Below are positions 1-6,633 of a DNA stretch of 12,592 nt, piece after piece. A program made the position numbers and the translations under genes. Each line of letters begins with the position of its first letter. The stretch's first letter is position 1. The stretch spans positions 1 to 12,592 of the forward strand of contig CAYYOO010000045.1 in NCBI GenBank assembly GCA_964473335.1, in the 5' to 3' direction. The DNA is from CAYZTD01 sp964473335 (lineage in GTDB: Archaea; Thermoplasmatota; E2; DHVEG-1). Under the pieces are notes generated by a model. That model was not told the DNA's origin. It saw only the letters and a program-made list of their open reading frames with translations, and did not search any database.

Positions 1-78
1 GCATCCCGCTTTAAATGAAAAGCAGAGGGGTTCAATTAATTTTTCAACAGCCTAACTTACTCTATTTTTCTACATAAA

Positions 79-87
79 TTATAAATA
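79..87 (+). promoter_or_regulatory. Possible upstream TATA box
   Basis: TTATAAATA lies in an AT-rich stretch about 110 bp before the tRNA gene and resembles the archaeal TATA box. A start site 20-25 bp downstream would fall near 105-110, ahead of the tRNA, giving a leader of about 80 nt. There is no supporting BRE that I can identify with certainty, and the local AT content makes chance matches common. The remainder of 1-189 shows no gene that I can recognise on either strand. Confidence 0.25.
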
Positions 88-156
88 TAAGAAGTAGTAT
101 AGCCGGTAGACTGTTTCAGCATTAATACTGATTAGAGTGTAATATAAATAGATTAG

Positions 157-166
157 AAATAAATAT
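157..166 (+). promoter_or_regulatory. Probable TATA box of the tRNA-Lys / rpo transcription unit
   Basis: AAATAAATAT is centred about 28 bp upstream of the first tRNA base, the distance expected for an archaeal TATA box driving a tRNA that starts close to its mature 5' end. A second AT-rich box, AATATAAATA at 141-150, lies just upstream and is an alternative. No other TATA-like element occurs between the tRNA and rpoH, so this promoter may also serve the RNA polymerase genes. This is inferred from position and composition only. Confidence 0.4.
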
Positions 167-189
167 GTTGAGTCCCGGTCCTCAAAAAA

Positions 190-263
190 GGGCCTGTAGC
201 TCAGCTAGGTAGAGCATCTGGCTTTTAACCAGGTGGCCTGGGGTTCGAATCCCCACAGGCCCG
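190..263 (+). tRNA. tRNA-Lys (anticodon UUU)
   Basis: A complete cloverleaf can be folded by hand. The acceptor stem is GGGCCTG (190-196) with CAGGCCC (256-262), 7 perfect pairs. The D stem is GCTC (199-202) with GAGC (212-215). The anticodon stem TCTGG (217-221) pairs with CCAGG (229-233) around loop CTTTTAA, with anticodon TTT at 224-226. The T stem TGGGG (239-243) pairs with CCCCA (251-255) around TTCGAAT. The discriminator base is G263, and no CCA is encoded, as is usual in many archaea. There is no intron. It lies 41 bp upstream of rpoH with no T-tract terminator between, so read-through into the polymerase genes is plausible. Confidence 0.97.
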
Positions 264-286
264 CTACCAAATCTCCAAAGAAAACT

Positions 287-292
287 AGGAGG
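287..292 (+). promoter_or_regulatory. Shine-Dalgarno site of rpoH
   Basis: AGGAGG is a full match to the anti-Shine-Dalgarno end of archaeal 16S rRNA and lies 12 nt before the ATG at 305. It decides the start of rpoH. An upstream in-frame ATG at 233 lies inside the tRNA-Lys gene and has to be rejected. Confidence 0.8.
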
Positions 293-304
293 ATAGATCT
301 GCTA

Positions 305-568
305 ATGGCTAAAAAACCCAAAAAACCTAAATTAGATATAACTAAACACACGCTAGTACCAAAGCATGAAATAATATCTGAAAAAGAAAAAAAAGAGCTT
401 TTTGAAAAATATAATATCACCCCAGATCAACTACCAAAAATTTTAGCCACAGATCCTGTCTCATTCATTATTGGAGCAGAACCGGGACAAATAGTAAAAA
501 TTACAAGAAAAAGCCAAACTGCAAACGAAGCAGTTTCTTATAGGTATGTTGTTGAGAGTAGTAAATAG
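305..568 (+). CDS. rpoH: DNA-directed RNA polymerase subunit H (Rpo5)
   Basis: This encodes the small archaeal RNA polymerase subunit H, 87 residues, homologous to the C-terminal domain of eukaryotic Rpb5. It sits in the jaw of the cytoplasmic polymerase, next to the downstream DNA. Family signatures are visible: HTLVPKHEI near residues 13-21, the segment QLPKILATDPV in the middle, and a C-terminal stretch where the usual GD-x-I-x-RxSxTAGE...YR pattern reads GQIVKITRKSQTANEAVSYR. The lysine-rich start (MAKKPKKPK) is a short basic tail of the kind common in this family. The ATG at 305 is chosen because of the AGGAGG at 287-292. The gene is followed after 8 bp by rpoB, the standard archaeal order. 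Confidence 0.96.
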   Translation: MAKKPKKPKLDITKHTLVPKHEIISEKEKKELFEKYNITPDQLPKILATDPVSFIIGAEPGQIVKITRKSQTANEAVSYRYVVESSK

Positions 569-576
569 GTGTAATA

Positions 577-3500
577 ATGAGGAAACTTGTTGATTCTTTT
601 TATAAAGAGCGAAGCATAGTTAACCATCAGATAGCATCATATGATGATTTCCTTGAAAGAAGATTGCAACATATTGTAGATAGCACTACAATAGGCCAAG
701 AAGAAGAAATGGAAAAGGGATTCATATATCCAGAAATTGAAGATTATAAGATCAAATTTGGAAAAATATCTGTTGGAAAACCAGAAGTAAAAGAAGCAGA
801 CGGAACAATTAGAAAACTAACCCCAATGGAAGCAAGATTACGTGATTTAACATATGAAGCACCAATTTTTTTGGAATTCATACCAGTAAAAGAAGACGTT
901 GAATACGATCCTGAAGAGGTAAGAATCGGTGAACTGCCAATAATGACAAAATCAAAGTCCTGTAACCTTTCAAAAAACAATATCGAGGAAAAAAAAGGAC
1001 ATGAATTATCAAATGAAGAATATGATAAAAATCTACAGGACCTACAAGAAGATCCGCTTGATCCAGGCGGATATTTTATAAGTAATGGGACTGAGAGAGT
1101 TTTAATCACTGTGGAAGATCTTGCACCAAATAGAGTTCTTGTTGAAAAAAGCAGGAGATATGGTAGAGACATTGAAGTTGCTAAGGTATTTTCACAAAGA
1201 GAAGGTTATAGAGCTTTAACTGTTGTTGAAAAGAAAAAAGACGGTATGTTAATGGTCTCTCTTCCAACAACCTATGGCCAAATTCCTTTGATGATACTTC
1301 TTAGAGCTTTAGGTATGGAAGATGATGAAGAGATAGTCGATGTTATAAGTGTTGATCCAAAAATGGAACCTTTTGTTCTTGCTAATATTGAAGAGTGTGC
1401 AAATGAATATGGTATAAGCACAAATGAAGAGGCAATTGCATACTTAGGTAAAAAATTTGCAGGTGGACAAGCAAAAGAATATCGTATCAGACGTGTTGAA
1501 ACTTTAATGGATAAAAATCTACTGCCTCATCTTGGAAATGAACCTGAGGACAGACTCACAAAAGCTATTTTTATGGCACGTATGGGTATGGCAGTACTTG
1601 AACTTGCACTTGGTAAAAGAGAACCAGATGACAAAGATCATTATGCAAATAAAAGATTAAAACTTGCAGGAGACTTAATGGAGGATCTTTTCAGAGTGGC
1701 TTTCACTGCTCTTTGCAAAGATTTGAAATATCAAATTGAAAGAATTCATGCTAAAGGAAAAGAGATAAAAATTAGTTCATCTCTTAGACCTGATGTATTA
1801 AGCCAACGTATTCATCATGCACTTGCAACTGGTAATTGGGTTGGTGGTAGAGCAGGCATATCTCAGCTTCTTGATAGGACAAGTAACCTTGCTGTTCTAA
1901 GTCATCTTAGGAGAGTTACATCCCCTTTAACTCGTTCACAACCTCATTTTGAAGCACGTGATCTACATAGTACACAATGGGGAAGGCTTTGTCCGAATGA
2001 AACACCAGAAGGACCGAACTGCGGTCTTGTTAAAAATCTTGCACTTGCAGTAGAAATATCAGAAGGTTTTCCCGAAGGAGAAGTTGAAAGCATACTAAAA
2101 GACCTTGGTATAAAGGATATTTCAAAAAAATCTACCGGTACTCGCGTTTATCTAAACGGAGATCTTATTGGAATGTATCCTAATGGTAAAGAACTAGTCG
2201 AAAAACTTCGAAATAAAAGAAGAAAAGGGATGCTGAACAATGAGGTTAACATTGCATTTTTAGAAGAGGCAAACGATGTTGTGGTCAATTGTGATTGTGG
2301 AAGGTTGAGAAGGCCACTTGTTATAGTTGAGAACGGAAAACTCAGATTAACAGATAAATATATGAAAGATATAGAGACAGGTAAGAAAAAATGGGTAGAC
2401 CTTATTAATGAAGGTATAGTGGAATATATTGATGCTGAAGAAGAGGAAAATACTCTTATCGGTCTAAAAGAAGAAGATATCACTCCAGATCATACTCATA
2501 TGGAAATGGATCCTATGTGCATTCTTGGTATAGGCTCATCACTTGTTCCTTACCCTGAACATAATTCTTCACCTAGAATTACTATGGGTGCCGGTATGGG
2601 TAAACAATCCCTAGGTTTTGGTGCATCAAACTATAGAATACGCCCGGATACAAGAGGACATCTCATGCATTACCCTCAAGCACCATTAGTTCAAACTCAT
2701 CCTGTTAAATATATAAAATTTGCAGAGAGACCTGCTGGACAAAACTTTGTTGTAGCTGTAGCATCTTACAAGGGTTACAACATGGAAGATGCTCTTGTCA
2801 TGAGTAAATCAAGTGTACAAAGAGGTCTTGCAAGAAGTAGCTTTTTTAGAACATACAGCAGTGAAGAAAAAAGATACCCTGGCGGTCAAGAGGACCATTT
2901 TGAGGTTCCAAATCCAGATTGCCGCGGTGTTAGATCTGAAGAGGCTTATGTCAATCTCGGAGAAGATGGACTTATCTCTCCAGAATGTGGAGTAGTAAGT
3001 TCAGATGTATTAATCGGAAAAACCTCGCCACCTAGATTCTTAGAAGAACCAACAGATTTCTTGACACCACAAAAAAGAAGAGAGACATCAGTTACGGTTC
3101 AACATGGAGAAAGAGGTGTTGTTGATAAAGTAATGCTTTCTGAATCAGTAAACGGCTCTAGAATGGTGAAAATAAAAGTTAGAGAAGAAAGAATACCGGA
3201 ATATGGAGATAAATTTGCTAGTAAACACGGTCAGAAAGGAGTAATAGGATTGCTTGTTCCACAGGAAGATATGCCTTTTAATGAGAGTGGTATGTCACCT
3301 GATCTAATAATGAATCCTCATGCTATACCTAGCCGTATGACCGTTGGTCATGTTCTTGAGATGATTGGTGGAAAAGTAGGATCAATGGAAGGTAAAACTG
3401 TTGATGGAACTGCTTTTGGAGGCGATCCTGAGAAAGTATTAAGGGACACACTTATTGAAAATGGTTTTAAACATGATGGTAAAGAGATTCTATATAACGG

Positions 3501-3939
3501 AGAAACAGGTAAACCATTGGAAGTTGAAATATTTGTAGGATGTATCTATTATCAGAAACTGCACCATATGGTAGCAGGTAAAATGCATGCTAGAAGTAGG
3601 GGGCCTGTTCAGATTTTAACTAGGCAGCCAACTGAAGGACGTGCCAGAGAAGGAGGTCTTAGGTTTGGAGAAATGGAAAGAGATTGCCTGATAGGACACG
3701 GGGCATCAATGGTTATTAAAGATAGACTTCTTGATGAATCAGATTTAACAGTGAAATATGTCTGTAACAATTGCGGCCATGTTGCAATTAGAGACAGACA
3801 TGGTGCACTTAAGTGCCCTGTTTGTAAAGATAAAGCAGATGTTTATCCAATTGAGATGAGCTATGCATTTAAGCTATTGATAGACGAATTAAAATCACTT
3901 GTAATAGCACCTAGAATAAAACTTGAATCATTAGTATGA
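577..3939 (+). CDS. rpoB: DNA-directed RNA polymerase subunit B, undivided (Rpo2)
   Basis: Second-largest catalytic subunit of RNA polymerase, 1120 residues, homologous to Rpb2 and bacterial beta. It is present as one chain rather than split B''/B'. The N-terminal region (SYDDFL, then GGYFISNGTERV) matches Rpb2 domains 1-2. LCPNETPEGPNCG begins near residue 472. GYNMEDA is at 733-739, and EYGDKFASKHGQKG begins at 875. The hybrid-binding and wall region ends in MHARSRGPVQILTRQP and GGLRFGEMERDCL. The C-terminal zinc ribbon uses Cys1063, Cys1066, Cys1080 and Cys1083. The length is normal for an undivided archaeal B subunit. AGGTG at 567-571, overlapping the rpoH stop, is 5 nt before the ATG. 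It lies 8 bp after rpoH and 21 bp before rpoA1. I see no frameshift or intein. Confidence 0.98.
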   Translation: MRKLVDSFYKERSIVNHQIASYDDFLERRLQHIVDSTTIGQEEEMEKGFIYPEIEDYKIKFGKISVGKPEVKEADGTIRKLTPMEARLRDLTYEAPIFLEFIPVKEDVEYDPEEVRIGELPIMTKSKSCNLSKNNIEEKKGHELSNEEYDKNLQDLQEDPLDPGGYFISNGTERVLITVEDLAPNRVLVEKSRRYGRDIEVAKVFSQREGYRALTVVEKKKDGMLMVSLPTTYGQIPLMILLRALGMEDDEEIVDVISVDPKMEPFVLANIEECANEYGISTNEEAIAYLGKKFAGGQAKEYRIRRVETLMDKNLLPHLGNEPEDRLTKAIFMARMGMAVLELALGKREPDDKDHYANKRLKLAGDLMEDLFRVAFTALCKDLKYQIERIHAKGKEIKISSSLRPDVLSQRIHHALATGNWVGGRAGISQLLDRTSNLAVLSHLRRVTSPLTRSQPHFEARDLHSTQWGRLCPNETPEGPNCGLVKNLALAVEISEGFPEGEVESILKDLGIKDISKKSTGTRVYLNGDLIGMYPNGKELVEKLRNKRRKGMLNNEVNIAFLEEANDVVVNCDCGRLRRPLVIVENGKLRLTDKYMKDIETGKKKWVDLINEGIVEYIDAEEEENTLIGLKEEDITPDHTHMEMDPMCILGIGSSLVPYPEHNSSPRITMGAGMGKQSLGFGASNYRIRPDTRGHLMHYPQAPLVQTHPVKYIKFAERPAGQNFVVAVASYKGYNMEDALVMSKSSVQRGLARSSFFRTYSSEEKRYPGGQEDHFEVPNPDCRGVRSEEAYVNLGEDGLISPECGVVSSDVLIGKTSPPRFLEEPTDFLTPQKRRETSVTVQHGERGVVDKVMLSESVNGSRMVKIKVREERIPEYGDKFASKHGQKGVIGLLVPQEDMPFNESGMSPDLIMNPHAIPSRMTVGHVLEMIGGKVGSMEGKTVDGTAFGGDPEKVLRDTLIENGFKHDGKEILYNGETGKPLEVEIFVGCIYYQKLHHMVAGKMHARSRGPVQILTRQPTEGRAREGGLRFGEMERDCLIGHGASMVIKDRLLDESDLTVKYVCNNCGHVAIRDRHGALKCPVCKDKADVYPIEMSYAFKLLIDELKSLVIAPRIKLESLV

Positions 3940-3960
3940 AGTATTTTGAAGGTTATATTT

Positions 3961-6633
3961 ATGGAAAGAAATAGAAGTATCACAAAAAAAATTGGAAGCA
4001 TTACCTTTTCGATATTATCACCAGATGAAATTAGAAAAATGAGTGCGACAAAAGTAATTACTGCAGATACCTATGATGATGATGGATTTCCAATTGCAAT
4101 GGGTCTGATGGATCCGCGAATGGGAGTAATTGAGCCAGGTCTAAGATGTAAAACATGTGGACTTAGAGTTGGTAAAGATAAATGTCCAGGTCATTTTGGT
4201 CATATCGATCTAGCAATGCCTGTAATACATGTAGGCCTTGTAAAAAACATAAGAGATTGCCTGAGAGCAACATGCAGAGATTGCGGAAGAATGCTGTTAA
4301 CAGATAAACAAAGAAAAGAGTATATGGATCAGATAGAAAAATACAATATCGAAGGTAGAGACAAAACATATCTTTTAAGAGGCTTAGTAAAGGAAGCAAG
4401 AAAATCAGATAAATGCCCTCACTGTGGCCGGGAAGTAGGTAAAATAGAACTTGATAAACCAACATCTGTAAGAGAAAATGGTAAAAAACTTACACCGTCA
4501 GAAGTACGCGAATGGCTTGAAAAAATAAGAGATGAAGATTTACCTTTATTTGATATCAACAAAAAAGCAGCTAGACCTGAATGGATGGTTTTAACAGTCC
4601 TACCAGTCCCACCTGTGACTGTAAGGCCTTCTGTTACACTTCAATCAGGTGAAAGAAGTGAGGATGATTTAACACATAAACTTGTTGATGTTATCCGTAT
4701 TAACCAAAGACTTCAAGAAAACCGTGATGCTGGTGCACCTCAGCTCATAGTTGAGGATTTATGGGAATTATTACAATATCATATCACAACATATCTTGAC
4801 AATCAAACAAGTGGTATACCGCCTGCTCGTCACAGATCAGGAAGACCTCTTAAAACACTTGCTCAAAGGCTTAAGGGAAAAGAGGGAAGGTTCAGAAGTA
4901 ATTTATCTGGTAAAAGAGTCAATTTCAGTGCAAGAACTGTTATATCACCTGATCCAAATCTTAGTATAAACGAAATAGGTGTTCCAAAGGCAATTGCAAA
5001 AGAACTTACAATTCCAGTAAAAGTTACAGTACATAACCTTGATTGGTGTAAAAAACTAGTAGCATCAAAAGCAAAAGCTTCTGAAAGACCACCTGATGAA
5101 TATTTCCCAGGTGTAAACTATGTACTTCGGCATTCAGATGGAATGAAACAAAGAATCAAAGTATCAGAAAGAAACGCTGAGACCGTCGCTGAAAAACTTG
5201 AACCAGGTGCAATTATTGAAAGGCAACTTATGAACGGAGATATTACCTTATTTAATCGTCAGCCTTCACTTCACAGAATGTCTATGATGGCTCATAGGAT
5301 AAAAGTTGTACCATATAAGACCTTTAGATTTAATTTAAGTGTCTGTCCGCCTTATAACGCTGATTTTGATGGAGATGAAATGAACCTTCATCTAATACAA
5401 GGCGAAGAAGCCCAAGCAGAAGCAGAAATACTAATGAAAGTTCAAGAAAACATTCTTTCTCCACGTTTCGGCGGTGCAATCATTGGCGGAATTCATGATC
5501 ATATAAGTGGAACTTTTCTTTTAACACATGGAAATAAAGAAATAGCATTTGATGATGCATCTCAAATCCTTTCAGCAGTTAAGTATGCAGGAAAACATCC
5601 TAAGATAATAGAAAAGAAAGGTAAGAAATATATAACCGGTAAAGAAATTTTCAGCGCACTCTTACCTGATGACTTGAACCTTGAATATAAGGCAAAAACT
5701 TGTTCTAACTGTGAGAAATGCAAAGGTCCAGATTGCCCTTATGATTCATATGTCATTATCAAAAAAGGAGTCTTAAAGAAAGGTACAATAGATGAAAACA
5801 GCATTGGTGCATTCAAAGGACAAGTACTTGATAGGATCATTCGTGATCATGGCATGGATGCAGGAAGAGAATTCATCGATAACGTTACAAGAATGGGTAT
5901 TGCAACAATTACCTTACTTGGGTTTACTACAAGTATCGATGATGAAGATATTCCTAGTGAAGCTAAAAGACAAATTGAAGACGGATTAAATAAAGCTATG
6001 AAAAAGATTAGAAGCCTAATTAAGGCCTATGAAAATGATGAACTAGAATCCTTGCCAGGTAGAAGCATTGAAGAAACACTAGAGATGGAGATTATGAGAG
6101 TTACCGGTAGAGCTCGTGATATGGCCGGAGAAATTGCTGGTAGACATCTTGGGTTAAACAACAGTGCAGTTATTATGGCAAAATCTGGAGCACGTGGTAG
6201 TATGTTGAATCTTTCTCAGATGAGCGGTTGTGTGGGCCAACAGGCTGTACGTGGTGAGAGAATACACCGTGGTTATGAATATAGGACATTACCTCATTTC
6301 AAAAAAGGAGATCTTGGTGCTAGTGCAAAGGGTTTTGTTGCATCTAGCTATAAGACAGGTCTTACTCCAACTGAATATTTCTTCCACTCAATGGGAGGAA
6401 GAGAGGGTCTTGTTGATACAGCTGTGCGTACATCTAGATCAGGTTATATGCAAAGAAGGTTGATCAATGCACTTGAGGATGTCAAAGTCGAAAATGATAA
6501 AACAGTCAGACAAGCCGGTGGTCAAATAATTCAATTTACATATGGTGAAGATGGAGTTGATCCTACTAGAAGTATAAACGGTGAAGCAGTTGATATTAAA
6601 AGAATTATATCTGATATTAAAGAGGGGATTTAA
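3961..6633 (+). CDS. rpoA1: DNA-directed RNA polymerase subunit A' (Rpo1N)
   Basis: N-terminal two thirds of the largest RNA polymerase subunit, 890 residues. It forms the clamp and half of the active site. The clamp zinc site is visible as Cys63, Cys66, Cys75 and His78 (CPGHFGH), and a second zinc site as Cys105, Cys108, Cys152 and Cys155. The catalytic magnesium loop NADFDGDEMNLH carries Asp468, Asp470 and Asp472. A four-cysteine cluster (Cys581, 584, 587, 592; CxxCxxCx4C) lies in the funnel-side region. The bridge-helix region and the sequence GGREGLVDTAVRTSRSGY are near the end. I prefer ATG 3961, with GAAGGT at 3948-3953 as ribosome-binding site, over an in-frame TTG at 3946 that overlaps that site. 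The stop TAA shares one base with the rpoA2 ATG (TAATG), suggesting translational coupling. Confidence 0.97.
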   Translation: MERNRSITKKIGSITFSILSPDEIRKMSATKVITADTYDDDGFPIAMGLMDPRMGVIEPGLRCKTCGLRVGKDKCPGHFGHIDLAMPVIHVGLVKNIRDCLRATCRDCGRMLLTDKQRKEYMDQIEKYNIEGRDKTYLLRGLVKEARKSDKCPHCGREVGKIELDKPTSVRENGKKLTPSEVREWLEKIRDEDLPLFDINKKAARPEWMVLTVLPVPPVTVRPSVTLQSGERSEDDLTHKLVDVIRINQRLQENRDAGAPQLIVEDLWELLQYHITTYLDNQTSGIPPARHRSGRPLKTLAQRLKGKEGRFRSNLSGKRVNFSARTVISPDPNLSINEIGVPKAIAKELTIPVKVTVHNLDWCKKLVASKAKASERPPDEYFPGVNYVLRHSDGMKQRIKVSERNAETVAEKLEPGAIIERQLMNGDITLFNRQPSLHRMSMMAHRIKVVPYKTFRFNLSVCPPYNADFDGDEMNLHLIQGEEAQAEAEILMKVQENILSPRFGGAIIGGIHDHISGTFLLTHGNKEIAFDDASQILSAVKYAGKHPKIIEKKGKKYITGKEIFSALLPDDLNLEYKAKTCSNCEKCKGPDCPYDSYVIIKKGVLKKGTIDENSIGAFKGQVLDRIIRDHGMDAGREFIDNVTRMGIATITLLGFTTSIDDEDIPSEAKRQIEDGLNKAMKKIRSLIKAYENDELESLPGRSIEETLEMEIMRVTGRARDMAGEIAGRHLGLNNSAVIMAKSGARGSMLNLSQMSGCVGQQAVRGERIHRGYEYRTLPHFKKGDLGASAKGFVASSYKTGLTPTEYFFHSMGGREGLVDTAVRTSRSGYMQRRLINALEDVKVENDKTVRQAGGQIIQFTYGEDGVDPTRSINGEAVDIKRIISDIKEGI

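Noticed and set aside
1..20. Possible divergent gene start (CAT at 2-4 read on the minus strand)
   Set aside because: Only a single codon is inside the window, and I see no clear ribosome-binding site. It cannot be supported.
233..304. Longer rpoH reading frame starting at ATG 233
   Set aside because: This start lies inside the tRNA-Lys gene. The added 24 residues do not match the family, and AGGAGG sits before ATG 305.
744..2483. Antisense reading frames within rpoB (744-1172, 2148-2483) and similar ones elsewhere
   Set aside because: They are Ser/Leu/Phe-rich mirror images of Lys/Glu-rich coding sequence, with no ribosome-binding site and no recognisable domain.
3946..3960. TTG start for rpoA1
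   Set aside because: ATG 3961 has the GAAGGT site at proper spacing, and the TTG start would overlap that site and add five residues not seen in the family.
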